This document shows positions 52,585 through 62,299 of a stretch of DNA of 64,000 nt, in pieces. The position numbers and the translations under genes are program-made. Each line of letters begins with the position of its first letter. The stretch's first letter is position 1. The notes under the pieces were generated by a model, which saw only the letters and a list, made by a program, of their open reading frames with translations, did no database searches and was not told the DNA's origin. The DNA is from Clostridium sp. CAG:302 (GTDB taxonomy: Bacteria; Bacillota_I; Bacilli_A; RF39; UBA660): the NCBI GenBank assembly GCA_000431795.1, contig FR887368.1, positions 90,288 to 154,287 of the forward strand. Direction: 5' to 3'.

Positions 52585-52940
52585 TAGTATACAACACCAT
52601 CCATATCACTGCTTTGTACTATCTTAATAACAACTTTATTAGGTAAGCAGATAAGAGGTTTGGTACTATCACTAATATATCCTTCTTTGCTACATATATT
52701 TTTCGGAGAGTTTTCTTTTACTACTCTAACCTTTTTGTCTTTTATTTCAATTACTACATTACCAAGAAGTCCCTCTACCGTATAAATATTATTGATAGAA
52801 AGATCAGCACTAAGTACTAAATCATCTTTATAATATACTTCTACTGTATCTCCCTCTTTTTTATTAAGATTAATGATAAGTATAAGAATTCCTACTATAA
52901 CAAGAATAACTATAATTAATTTAATATCATTTTTATTCAT
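52584..52940 (-). CDS. NusG domain II-containing protein (EetA-like)
   Basis: Membrane helix (about residues 6-25), then about 90 outside residues of NusG_II type (VEVYYKDDLVLSADLSINN; KVRVVKENSPKNICSKEGYIS; PLICLPNKVVIKI). Paired with EetB-like and ApbE genes as in EET loci. The start at 52940 is the likely one; the reading can extend to 52955. Overlaps the end of apbE. Confidence 0.78.
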   Translation of the reverse strand: MNKNDIKLIIVILVIVGILILIINLNKKEGDTVEVYYKDDLVLSADLSINNIYTVEGLLGNVVIEIKDKKVRVVKENSPKNICSKEGYISDSTKPLICLPNKVVIKIVQSSDMDGVVY

Positions 52941-53940
52941 AATTAAAATTATCACTTCTAACTATATTATCTTTATCTACATACCATATAGCCTCTATGT
53001 CAGGATTATTATTAACTATCTTTAGTCCGTCTTCTACTGGAAGTAGGAATAAATAAGTACTATAAATATCTGCCAATATTGAACTCTTACCAACTACTGT
53101 AACAGACTTCATATAATTACTAGGATATTTAGTTATAGGATTAATAATATGATTATAATTAATACCATCTAAAGTACAATACCTTTGATAACTACCTGAA
53201 GTAACTATTGATAAATTATTAACTTTAACCTTAGTAAACATATCATCTTTATTATCAGGACTAGTAATACCTACTAGAAAAGTATCTTTATTATAAGCCT
53301 TACCAACCATCACATTACCACCAGCATTAATAATATAAGAATGAATATCGTTTTCTTCTAAGTATCTACCTACCAATTCAGTAACATAACCTTTAGCAAT
53401 ACCACCCAAATCTAATTTAACATCATTACTCTTACTATAATTATTACCATCTAGCTTAATATCATTAATATTAGTATTAACATTAAGTTCTTCCGTACTA
53501 GGAAGGGTATTACAAGAATCAATAAACTCTTTCCATTTTATTGTTAAATTACCCGCAGCCACATTAAATAATCCATCAGTAGTGTCATAAAAATCTATAC
53601 CAAGCTTAATAATATTAGCAAGTCTAGTATCTATTTCAATATTCTCATTATTATTAAGATTATTGTTTAAATAATAAACATTAACTATACCATCATAACT
53701 ATCAAAAGCATCAGTAAGTTTATGATAACTATCATATAAATAATCTATATCATTAAATATATCATTCATTTCTCTTTCACTTTTAACAGTATTTACCTTA
53801 ACATTAATATAAGTATCAAAATAAAAATAATTTCTAGTATAATCTTTATAAGAACTCTTATCTATAAATAATAGTATTAAACTAACTAACACTAACAATA
53901 AAATAACAATTAATATCTTTTTTAAACTTTTATTTTTCAT
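52933..53940 (-). CDS. apbE: FAD:protein FMN transferase
   Basis: Attaches FMN covalently to Thr in target proteins on the outside. N-terminal anchor helix (about 8-27), LDLGGIAKGYVTELVG, INAGGNVMVG, GITSP and HIINPITKYPS are ApbE signatures. About 336 residues. The FMN-binding lipoprotein at 50793 is the obvious substrate. GTGATGAAT precedes ATG 53940; an ATG at 53949 is possible. First gene of the cluster. Confidence 0.9.
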   Translation of the reverse strand: MKNKSLKKILIVILLLVLVSLILLFIDKSSYKDYTRNYFYFDTYINVKVNTVKSEREMNDIFNDIDYLYDSYHKLTDAFDSYDGIVNVYYLNNNLNNNENIEIDTRLANIIKLGIDFYDTTDGLFNVAAGNLTIKWKEFIDSCNTLPSTEELNVNTNINDIKLDGNNYSKSNDVKLDLGGIAKGYVTELVGRYLEENDIHSYIINAGGNVMVGKAYNKDTFLVGITSPDNKDDMFTKVKVNNLSIVTSGSYQRYCTLDGINYNHIINPITKYPSNYMKSVTVVGKSSILADIYSTYLFLLPVEDGLKIVNNNPDIEAIWYVDKDNIVRSDNFNYE

Positions 53941-53996
53941 ATTCATCACAATATAATTGTATCAAATTATAGATAAAAAGTAAATCATATTTTATT

Positions 53997-54050
53997 CCTT
54001 TAGAGCCTGTAGTCTCTAAAGGCGCAAGAAAGCCTAAGGTCTTTCTTACG
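53997..54050 (+). repeat. Intergenic double-hairpin element (copy D)
   Basis: CCTTTAGAG/CTCTAAAGG loop CCTGTAGT (53997-54022), then an AAGAAAG/CTTTCTT core stem with loop CCTAAGGT (54023-54050), plus strand. The loops match those of copy C. Confidence 0.7.
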
Positions 54051-54064
54051 AAGCATTATAGAAT

Positions 54065-54108
54065 TAAAAAAGAGAAGCATAAAACACTTATGTTTCTCTT
54101 TCTCATTA
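54065..54108 (-). terminator. Terminator of the cadherin-like surface protein gene
   Basis: AGAGAAACATAAG/TATGCTTCTCT imperfect stem and a run of T on the minus strand. Confidence 0.7.
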
Positions 54109-54130
54109 ATCATAATGATACTATATTATA

Positions 54131-55444
54131 TTAAGCAAATTTAGTTTTATGCTTCTTTTTCTTCATTAAAACAATTGTAAATGTAATAACGGTCGTAGCA
54201 AGTACTACTAAAGATAGTAAGAAATATAATAAATAGCTATCAGCCTTCTCCTTATAAGCAAGCATCATATTAGTATTAAATCTCTGAATAGTGCCCTCTA
54301 GTTTATCATAAACATAAGTACTAGTTTCTCCAGTAGTTTCATTAACAGCATATAATAAGTAAAAATCACTACCTTTAACACTTTCATCAGCAGCATAAGT
54401 ACCACTCTTATCAATTAATTGATATCCATCTAACTTATTATTTTCATATTTAAATGATACTTTAGAATAACCACTTGGTATTTTATCATTTGGCATAGTA
54501 ATAATATTTAAATATAATCCTCCTATTTTATATCCATTATATGAAGTATATTTCTTAGTCTTTTCATCATAAGAATAGAACTTAGCTTCTCCCTTTTCAT
54601 CCTTAAGACCTATTAATATATTATTAGTCTTAGTATTTTTATAACAAAGAATATCATCCTCTCCTATCTTAATTGAAGACTTTTCATAATTTTCTGGAAT
54701 ATTCTCAATTACACCTTCTTTTCTAACTATTGTATATTTCTTTTTATTAATAGTCACTTCAATTGGATCTAACTCCTTAACAGTAACATTAATAATATAA
54801 ACTCTCTCATTACCATTTTCTGCAGTTACTTTTACTTCTAACTTATTAGTACCTTCACTAATACTAACTTCTCCATCACCAGATACTTTAGCTTTAGTAT
54901 CCTCTAAAGAAGTTTTAATATTAACTTTTTCAGTACCATTAGGTACTTCAATACTATACTCATTAGTATCTTTATTAAAATCAATAGTATAACCTTCAAT
55001 TTCCAAAGATTTTAAATAGTTATTACTACTATAAGTTTTTGGAGGTATATATACTGGTTCACTAACTTTAATACTAATTGTTTTATCTCCTAGATTTTGC
55101 CAGCTATCACTAGCCATATTCGTAATTCTACTTGAAGTAACACTACAAGATATTGTACCAGAACTACTAGGTTTAACTGTTGTACTATATGACTTAGAAT
55201 AAACACTATTACTACTATCATCAAAAGCCATATCTACTCCAGAAGATACTCCAGCCCCTTTACACATAAGTGTACCTTCGATACTTACTAGAGGACTATC
55301 ACTACTAACAGTAGCAGTTACAGTTACACTATTACCTCTAGTTATTGAAGTATTACTTGCTTTAATACTAACACTCGCAGCATTAACTACACTGCTAAAT
55401 AATATAAAACTAATTAAACTAACAATAATATATTTCTTTTTCAT
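54131..55444 (-). CDS. Secreted cadherin-like beta-sandwich protein with C-terminal membrane anchor
   Basis: Signal peptide (1-22), an N-terminal beta domain with a Cys pair (TLMCKGAG; ISCSVTS), one Cadherin-like (PF12733) domain (about 140-230: YLKSLEIEGYTIDFNKDTNEYSIEVPNGT) and an unrecognised region, then a membrane helix (about 403-427) and a Lys-rich end. It follows the glucosaminidase gene by 11 bases and shares its Cadherin-like domain. Function unknown. Confidence 0.78.
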   Translation of the reverse strand: MKKKYIIVSLISFILFSSVVNAASVSIKASNTSITRGNSVTVTATVSSDSPLVSIEGTLMCKGAGVSSGVDMAFDDSSNSVYSKSYSTTVKPSSSGTISCSVTSSRITNMASDSWQNLGDKTISIKVSEPVYIPPKTYSSNNYLKSLEIEGYTIDFNKDTNEYSIEVPNGTEKVNIKTSLEDTKAKVSGDGEVSISEGTNKLEVKVTAENGNERVYIINVTVKELDPIEVTINKKKYTIVRKEGVIENIPENYEKSSIKIGEDDILCYKNTKTNNILIGLKDEKGEAKFYSYDEKTKKYTSYNGYKIGGLYLNIITMPNDKIPSGYSKVSFKYENNKLDGYQLIDKSGTYAADESVKGSDFYLLYAVNETTGETSTYVYDKLEGTIQRFNTNMMLAYKEKADSYLLYFLLSLVVLATTVITFTIVLMKKKKHKTKFA

Positions 55445-55454
55445 TTTTACTCCT

Positions 55455-57893
55455 TTACTGTACTATCTTTTTATATCCATAATAGTCTCTAAGTACTGCT
55501 AAATAATCAAGTTTATCTACTACACCATCTTTATTAACATCAGCAGCCTCTTTATATACTCCATCATATTTCTTATAACCATAATAGTGTCTAAGTATTG
55601 CTAAATAATCAAGTTTATCTATAACACCATCACCATTAACATCACCATATATAAGTACTTCATAATTCTTTTCTTCTTTGGAAGACTTAATATTAACTTT
55701 ATCACCAGTCTTAAATATTGAAGAATTATTACCATTATTATCTTTAATAGAAATAGATAAAGTATCACTAATCTTTTTAACATTATTAATTAAACTATCA
55801 GTACCAGTATTTAAACTAATTCCATATATATAACTATTATTATATTTAATACCAGAATTATTAAGCGCAGTACCAATAGCTATATCACTTCTAGTAATAT
55901 TTATTGTATACTTACCAATATTAACAATATTCTTTCCTACTATTAAGTCTATTTCTTTAGTATTAATATCATTACCTATATAATATTTAATACTTAATTT
56001 ACTATTAGTAAAAGCAGTCTCAATATCATATTTTAAAGTATCTTTATTAAATACTAAATTAGTATTATCTATAACAATATTAGTAATAGTATTACTATCA
56101 GGTATCTCAATATTTTCTTCTTTTTCTTTCTTATTAATAACCAAAACATAATTAGTTACATTACCATTTTCTGCAGTTACCTTAATACTTATTTTATTGT
56201 CACCATTCTCTAATTTAATAGTACCAAGTCCATTAATACTTGCCTTATTATTAATTGATGTAGCCTCAATCTTAACACTGCTTACTCCAGTATCAGCTTC
56301 TATATTATAGTTAAGCTTATCATAAGCAAAGCCATCTACTTCTTTACCATTAATTTTAATAATCTTTAAATAACTATTAGGATTCTTATTAGAAGGTGTC
56401 TCTACTTTAGTATTAGGCATATTTTTATATATCGGTATAATAAATACTAAAGATTCATCGAAAAGACCATTAATTCCACTATAACTATTATAAGTAGTAG
56501 AAGCCTCCGACAAAGGAGCAGTTAGGTTTTGCATATATTGATGTGTATAGTGGCCACTACTTCTTGAAACATCAAACTTTTCAAAATACAAAGTATTTTG
56601 TCCAATATTAATATAACCTTCACCTAAGAATTTAGCGCCACCAACAATAGACTTATAAGGACTATTCCAAGGTCTACCATAAGATGTTAAAGTACCATTT
56701 GCTCCACCCTTAGCCCATAATAATGCCACTGATGGATCATTACCAACAGCCTTTATATTATAAAAGTTAAATATGTTTTCATAACCCTTATAAGTACCAA
56801 GACCTGTCGAAGAACCATTAACACCTTGTTCCTGTCTTATTCTACTTGCTAAATGAACAGGACTAACTCCATATGTACTCGCAGCATCCATAAAGGCATC
56901 TGTATAAGGATTACTACTATATTTCTTATAAACATTTGGCATAAAAGTATTGCCAAGTACTTTATCTACAATATTACTGGTTTGAAAAGAAGACTCATAA
57001 GATAAAGATTCAAAAGCAAATATACTTTTAGTATCTAAATAATTTCTTGGATCCATATAGTAAGCTACTGCTTCTGGCGAAGCATACCACCAATTAACCT
57101 CTTTATAATGTCTATAGTACTCATCAGTAGCATAATTATAACTATAAGATTCTTTGCTACGATAACCTTCACCATAACTATACCAAACTAAGTTTCTCCC
57201 TGCTACACTCTCATTTTCAATAACAGTATTCCAATCTAATCCAGTATTAAAAGCACGGAACTCCCAGTTGGGATACATAGCATGTAATTTCACTAAATCA
57301 TCTAAATAACTTTCTGGAAATATCTTACTAAGTTCTTCACGATATTTCTTTAAATCATCAGTATTTAAATCTATACTGCTTGCATCTTTTTCAATATACT
57401 TACCACAGACATATCCTTCTAAATTACCATATTTTATTTTATATAAACTAGTGGAACATATTTTTTTACCATCAGGGCCAGCATTTCTATCAAGTATTTT
57501 TACCTTAGTACCACAGCTAAGTGCACCACCATTAATTTTATTTTTTCTATTTAAATCACTATACATTTGTAATGGTGAAGTATCTTCAATGCATATTACT
57601 TTGCCATCTTCTTCTACAGTTTTATTTAATTTTATATATTTTTTTGAGGCATATCCAGTTAAATCTTTATATTTTATTTGGTACCAATCACTTCCAGGAT
57701 TTTCATTTAATATTTCTACAGTATCATTACAAGTAATACCACTTCCTATCAAATCACTACTTGTACTTGGTCCCTTTCTCATGTTAACAGGTTCTTCATC
57801 ATCAGGACAATAAGCATATCCTGTAAGAGCATTAACACTAATACAAAAAGATAAAAATAATATAATTGTAAATAAAACTCTCTTCATATACAC
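55455..57893 (-). CDS. SH3-glucosaminidase with cadherin-like and dockerin domains
   Basis: Cuts glucosamine linkages in peptidoglycan. Signal peptide, two SH3_3 domains (about 24-170: VNMRKGPSTSSDLIGSG, LQMYSDLNRK), an endo-beta-N-acetylglucosaminidase domain (about 195-490; catalytic Glu in RIRQEQGVNGSS), two cadherin-like repeats (about 515-670), then a type I dockerin (about 750-805) with two calcium loops, DVNGDGVIDKLDYLAIL and DVNKDGVVDKLDYLAVL. 812 residues. The dockerin on a wall hydrolase is odd and implies a cohesin partner. Pairs with the next gene in the operon. Confidence 0.9.
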   Translation of the reverse strand: MYMKRVLFTIILFLSFCISVNALTGYAYCPDDEEPVNMRKGPSTSSDLIGSGITCNDTVEILNENPGSDWYQIKYKDLTGYASKKYIKLNKTVEEDGKVICIEDTSPLQMYSDLNRKNKINGGALSCGTKVKILDRNAGPDGKKICSTSLYKIKYGNLEGYVCGKYIEKDASSIDLNTDDLKKYREELSKIFPESYLDDLVKLHAMYPNWEFRAFNTGLDWNTVIENESVAGRNLVWYSYGEGYRSKESYSYNYATDEYYRHYKEVNWWYASPEAVAYYMDPRNYLDTKSIFAFESLSYESSFQTSNIVDKVLGNTFMPNVYKKYSSNPYTDAFMDAASTYGVSPVHLASRIRQEQGVNGSSTGLGTYKGYENIFNFYNIKAVGNDPSVALLWAKGGANGTLTSYGRPWNSPYKSIVGGAKFLGEGYINIGQNTLYFEKFDVSRSSGHYTHQYMQNLTAPLSEASTTYNSYSGINGLFDESLVFIIPIYKNMPNTKVETPSNKNPNSYLKIIKINGKEVDGFAYDKLNYNIEADTGVSSVKIEATSINNKASINGLGTIKLENGDNKISIKVTAENGNVTNYVLVINKKEKEENIEIPDSNTITNIVIDNTNLVFNKDTLKYDIETAFTNSKLSIKYYIGNDINTKEIDLIVGKNIVNIGKYTINITRSDIAIGTALNNSGIKYNNSYIYGISLNTGTDSLINNVKKISDTLSISIKDNNGNNSSIFKTGDKVNIKSSKEEKNYEVLIYGDVNGDGVIDKLDYLAILRHYYGYKKYDGVYKEAADVNKDGVVDKLDYLAVLRDYYGYKKIVQ

Positions 57894-57975
57894 TACCTCT
57901 TATACATTATAACATTTTTTTAGACATTTTTCTACATATTATAATTATTTTTTATTCCAAGTGTAAACCAAAATA

Positions 57976-57996
57976 AAAAGTGAGCTTTAAACTCAC
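57976..57996 (-). terminator. Terminator of the BrkB gene
   Basis: AAGTGAG/CTCACTT stem with a TTTAAAG loop, then T-rich, on the minus strand. Confidence 0.6.
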
Positions 57997-58007
57997 TTAA
58001 GTCATAA

Positions 58008-58097
58008 GACTCCATTATAAGGAGACAATAGTATTACTATATTATTTTAATAATAGTCTGTGAATGGATACTAAGTAATACTATTTAATGTATCCAT
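58008..58097. repeat. Nested inverted repeats
   Basis: AATAGTATTACT (58027-58038) is inverted at 58074-58085; ATGGATAC (58064-58071) is inverted at 58090-58097; GACTCC near 58009 faces GGAGAC (58021-58026). The arms overlap, so two or three foldings exclude each other. Different from the CCTGTAGT-type hairpins. Confidence 0.5.
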
Positions 58098-58116
58098 ACA
58101 TATTATAACAAAAATA

Positions 58117-58923
58117 TTATTTATTATACTTAAGAGTATTGATAACAATACCAAGTACTAATATAAAACATAAAGCATAAATCCATATTAATAACACTGT
58201 TATACTAGATAGTCCTCCATATATAATATCATACTTACTAAAATACTTAATATAATATCCAAATATCAAAGTAAATAGTATCCATCCAATAGTGGTAATA
58301 AATGCCCCAATAGTAGTATCACTACCCTTTACTTTAACTGATGGTGCTAGTACATATATTAATTTAACACTAAAGAATATCATTAAGAAAGTTAAAGGCC
58401 ATCTAATAGCTCTATATATAAGCACCAAGTTATCAATAATATCTTTAAATAGATTATAATTTCTAAATAGTTCTAGTATCTTATCACCAAGTATTGGTAC
58501 AATAATTAAGAATAACAATATCCCAATAATAATACATAGTATCAATACAGATTTAAGTATATCTTTAACTGGCGAAGTCTTATCTATCTTATATAAATTA
58601 TTCGAAGCATTAATAATTGAATAAGTACCCTTTATCGCTAAAAAGAAAGTAATAAGGTTTAAAAATCCAATAGATAAGTCATAATTCTTACCAGATATAA
58701 CATTAGTAATAGTGGTACTGACATACCCAGGAAGTACATCATTAACCAAATTAATTACTGTATCAATAGATATATTAAATCTACCAGCCACTATAACAAT
58801 TATTGTAAACAAAGGAATACTAGCCAGTACAAAACTATAGGCTAAATAAGCAGGTAAAATTCTAAGTTCTTTCAAACTTAGAATTTCAATTATCTTCTTA
58901 AAATACTTTTTAATATTTTTCAT
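58117..58923 (-). CDS. YihY/BrkB family membrane protein
   Basis: 268 residues with six helices and the family motifs LRILPAYLAYSFVLASIPLFTIIV, DVLPGY and IGAFITTIGWILFTLIFGYYI. Formerly called ribonuclease BN. Function unknown; common in Firmicutes. The start at 58923 follows the GGDEF gene by 10 bases, so probably one operon. Confidence 0.88.
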   Translation of the reverse strand: MKNIKKYFKKIIEILSLKELRILPAYLAYSFVLASIPLFTIIVIVAGRFNISIDTVINLVNDVLPGYVSTTITNVISGKNYDLSIGFLNLITFFLAIKGTYSIINASNNLYKIDKTSPVKDILKSVLILCIIIGILLFLIIVPILGDKILELFRNYNLFKDIIDNLVLIYRAIRWPLTFLMIFFSVKLIYVLAPSVKVKGSDTTIGAFITTIGWILFTLIFGYYIKYFSKYDIIYGGLSSITVLLIWIYALCFILVLGIVINTLKYNK

Positions 58924-58932
58924 TTAAATCAC

Positions 58933-60960
58933 CTAATGATTTTCTTTTTTATTTCTCATATCAATTGTAGCCTCATTAATAGCGTCATCTACTGTCTTAA
59001 CATCATCCATTATCATACTATATCCAATAGTGGCTCCAAATCCATAAGGTAATTCTTTAAGTTCCTTATATATCTTTCTAGTATATGCTACAACATCTTT
59101 CTCACTATATCCTACCATATATATTAAGAATTCTGTACCATCAGTTCTAATAATATCTGTATTAGCATCCTGATTAACTATAAGAATACTCGCAGCCTTC
59201 TTAATAACAGTATCTCCTTCTTCATGACCTTTATTATCATTAATATATTTAATATTATTAAGGTCTACTACTACAAATCCCTGAGGATATATAACATTCT
59301 CATCCCATTCTTTAATTTTACTATTTAAATAAGTTCTATTCTTCAAAGAAGTCATCGCATCAATATATCTTAACTTATCATTATTAGTAATAATAATATC
59401 ATTTTTATTTTTCTTTTTCTTAATTATAAATACTAAGAAAATAGCTAAAAGAATAACAAATAAAGTAATAAGGAAAGTAATAAGTAGTGTATAATCATAT
59501 AACTTAGTACTAGTATTATAATTAAATCTAACTTCATCATAATTAACCGTAGATACATAATAACTAAACATATCTGCAAATAAAGTATTTTTATTAACAT
59601 CTCTAATTACGAATTTATATTGATAAGGAAGTACTCCTCTATATAGTTCATTAAAATCATTAAGTTTTCTAGCCCTATAATATTCATAAGTATCTTTATC
59701 AATTACTAATACAGTATCACTACTAACATTTCTAATTAAATCATCAGTATTATTATAAGCCTTATATTTAATACCACTCGCAGTAACTAAATCATTAATA
59801 TAACTATCTTTTAATATAGATACCTCTTTATCTCTAAGACTCTTAATAGAATTAACTACAAATTTATCTTTAGATAAAACAACATATTCTTCTTTAAATA
59901 ATGAAGGAGTATATAAAGTATCAATATTCATACCATTAGTATTAAAGTTAGCAAAAGCAACATCTATAGTACCATTAGATAAATCTTTCTTTAATAGTTC
60001 AATACTATCATAAGCCTTAAGTTTAAAGTCCACTGCATATATATCTTCAAATCCACTTAAATAATTAGATAAAGTACCTACTAGTTCTTTCTCTTCAGTA
60101 TCAGTATATGGCATATAAGTAATATAACCAACAGTATAAGAACTAGCATTATATCCCATTCTATCTGCTTCACTAATATTCTTATCTAAGAAATATTCAT
60201 CTAAAAAGTGTTCTTTATAAGAATCAGTCTGCATAGTAGTACCAAATTCTTTATAAAATTTTTTCATAATATTTAAGAAAGTCTTATTTTCAATAGTAAG
60301 TACATACTTCTTAGCAATATCATTTAAATGATATACAATATTTAAATCATTCTCTAATATAAAATCTAAATTCATATTATAAGGTATCATTGCATATTCT
60401 ACTTCTTTATTCTTAATTGAAGTTTCTATTTCTTCTAAACTATCTTTAGATACATAGATAACCTTTTTAGCATCACTCAAATAACTAGATACAAAACCAA
60501 TATCTGAAGATAATACTGCAATCTCAATACCATCAATATCAGTTATTCTATCAATATAAGCGTCATCTCTATTAGTAACCAAAACATAGCTATCTTCATA
60601 AAGTAAAATATCATTATCAGTAATTTCTGTATTACTATTTAATATTCTAAATGCTGTAGTCTTTAAATTAGAACTAGAACTACTAAGATAAGAAACTTTA
60701 TTAAAATTAATTTTATATTTATCAGTAAAATCATTTAATAAATCAAATATAACTCCCTTACCTTTATTACCATAAACAGGAACATCATTATATACACTAA
60801 CATCAATAATATTACTAGTGTTATCACTTATCCATTTTTTCTCTAATATTGAAAAACTAGCATCATCTTTGCTATAGTTAAGTATAAATATACCAAATAA
60901 TACTACAAAAAATATTCCGATAACAATTAAAACTATTGTCTTATTATTTCTTTTCCTCAT
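58933..60960 (-). CDS. GGDEF-domain protein with periplasmic-binding-like sensor, degenerate active site
   Basis: Membrane helix (about 8-26), an outside region with two SBP_bac_3-like lobes (about 45-480, e.g. IDRITDIDGIEIAVLSSDIGFV), a second membrane helix (about 500-525), then a cytosolic GGDEF domain (about 540-670). The GGDEF site reads TDGTEF; VVVDLNNIKYIND and HEEGD are kept. It may bind nucleotide or respond to amino acids without making c-di-GMP. 675 residues. Second in a three-gene operon. Confidence 0.8.
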   Translation of the reverse strand: MRKRNNKTIVLIVIGIFFVVLFGIFILNYSKDDASFSILEKKWISDNTSNIIDVSVYNDVPVYGNKGKGVIFDLLNDFTDKYKINFNKVSYLSSSSSNLKTTAFRILNSNTEITDNDILLYEDSYVLVTNRDDAYIDRITDIDGIEIAVLSSDIGFVSSYLSDAKKVIYVSKDSLEEIETSIKNKEVEYAMIPYNMNLDFILENDLNIVYHLNDIAKKYVLTIENKTFLNIMKKFYKEFGTTMQTDSYKEHFLDEYFLDKNISEADRMGYNASSYTVGYITYMPYTDTEEKELVGTLSNYLSGFEDIYAVDFKLKAYDSIELLKKDLSNGTIDVAFANFNTNGMNIDTLYTPSLFKEEYVVLSKDKFVVNSIKSLRDKEVSILKDSYINDLVTASGIKYKAYNNTDDLIRNVSSDTVLVIDKDTYEYYRARKLNDFNELYRGVLPYQYKFVIRDVNKNTLFADMFSYYVSTVNYDEVRFNYNTSTKLYDYTLLITFLITLFVILLAIFLVFIIKKKKNKNDIIITNNDKLRYIDAMTSLKNRTYLNSKIKEWDENVIYPQGFVVVDLNNIKYINDNKGHEEGDTVIKKAASILIVNQDANTDIIRTDGTEFLIYMVGYSEKDVVAYTRKIYKELKELPYGFGATIGYSMIMDDVKTVDDAINEATIDMRNKKENH

Positions 60961-60970
60961 AATCTATCTC

Positions 60971-61444
60971 CTAATTATTTGTCCAAGTAATACTATCTAA
61001 ACTATGATGTTTATTACCAGTAACAACAGTATCCCCTTCTTCACCTTTCCATTTTAAGAAAAATGAGAAATCATAAAACTTAAGTTCATCTTCACTATAG
61101 TTATCAAGAGTAGCACTAGCAATCTCTTTAGCCTTATCTTTTGAAGTATCACTCTTTAATGTAATAGTGGTATAAACTATCTTACCTTGTACTCTAGTAC
61201 TTACATCTTCAGTAAGTTCTGTATCAGTAACTTCCTTTTTAACACCTTCAAATGTTTCATTACTAATCTTAACTTTATCTATACCATCTAATCTATTACC
61301 ATACTTATCAGAAGAACCTCCAATTAACATTTGCAAAAATATAATTAATAATATTAATAATAATACTATTGTTAAAGCAATAATAATAGCCAATCCTTTA
61401 TTTCTATTAGCCCAATTTTTAATCTTCTTAAAAAACTCTTTCAT
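60971..61444 (-). CDS. Single-pass membrane protein of unknown family
   Basis: 157 residues: basic N-terminus, a strong membrane helix (about residues 18-40) and an outside part of about 115 residues of mixed alpha/beta (VKISNETFEGVKKEVTDTELTEDV; LKFYDFSFFLKWKGEEGD). No recognised family. Upstream of and close to the GGDEF protein, so probably co-transcribed. Confidence 0.65.
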   Translation of the reverse strand: MKEFFKKIKNWANRNKGLAIIIALTIVLLLILLIIFLQMLIGGSSDKYGNRLDGIDKVKISNETFEGVKKEVTDTELTEDVSTRVQGKIVYTTITLKSDTSKDKAKEIASATLDNYSEDELKFYDFSFFLKWKGEEGDTVVTGNKHHSLDSITWTNN

Positions 61445-61571
61445 ACATATCTCCTTCTTATCTAATACAATATTATTATACTATATTGCTAAATATTTAT
61501 CAAGAATTTTTATCTCATTAATTTACATCTTAAAATATCCATGCTATAATATTATTGATAGGAGAATAAAA

Positions 61572-62279
61572 ATGGATTATCATATTGAATTTTTACTAAA
61601 AATATTAGTTTGCTTTTTACTTAGTGCTTGTATTGGTGTTGAAAGGCAGTTTAGAGGAAGAAAGGCCGGACTTAGAACTGTTATATTAGTTAGTTTAGGT
61701 TCTTTCTTATTTGTAAACTTCTCTTTTGAGTTTCCTAAGAGTGATACTACTAGAATAGCGGCTCAAGTAGTTGCCGGTATTGGTTTTCTAGGAGCAGGAG
61801 TAATTATAAAAGACTCCAAAAATGTTAAAGGACTAACCACTGCTGCTACGCTTTGGTGTAGTGCGGCTATTGGTATTCTTTGTGCGGCAAATCTTCTTTT
61901 TGAAGCCGCTACTGGTACACTATTCATTCTATTTACCAATATTGTTTTAAGAAGTCTCAATCGTCGAATTAATCTTTTAAGCGGTAAAGGAACTTATAAT
62001 GTATATCACTTTAGTATTACTTGTGATAAAAAAGACTTAGATAAATTACAAGAATTAACTAAAGAAGTAATTAAAGATAATGAAGGAAGAATAGATAGTA
62101 CAGAAATAACTACTCTTGATAATAATGATAAAAAACTAAGTATCTATATACTAGATAATGCTTTAAATGATAAACTAACTAAAAATCTAATGAATGAATT
62201 ATCTAGTAAGAAAGAAGTATTATCAATTAGTTTAAATAAAGAAAGTAAAAAATCTATATATGAAGATGAAGAACTATAA
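61572..62279 (+). CDS. MgtC/SapB family protein
   Basis: 235 residues. Five helices in the N-terminal MgtC domain (GVERQFRGRKAGLRTVILVSLGS, RIAAQVVAGIGFLGAGVII, LTTAATLWCSAAIG), followed by an ACT-like soluble domain. MgtC proteins act in low-magnesium growth and membrane potential control. The AGGAG site fits the ATG. Convergent with sigE. Confidence 0.9.
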   Translation: MDYHIEFLLKILVCFLLSACIGVERQFRGRKAGLRTVILVSLGSFLFVNFSFEFPKSDTTRIAAQVVAGIGFLGAGVIIKDSKNVKGLTTAATLWCSAAIGILCAANLLFEAATGTLFILFTNIVLRSLNRRINLLSGKGTYNVYHFSITCDKKDLDKLQELTKEVIKDNEGRIDSTEITTLDNNDKKLSIYILDNALNDKLTKNLMNELSSKKEVLSISLNKESKKSIYEDEEL

Positions 62280-62299
62280 AAAGAGCCTAGGCTCTTTTT
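62278..62299. terminator. Bidirectional terminator between the MgtC-like gene and sigE
   Basis: Perfect palindrome AAAAAGAGCC-TA-GGCTCTTTTT between convergent genes. Confidence 0.85.
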
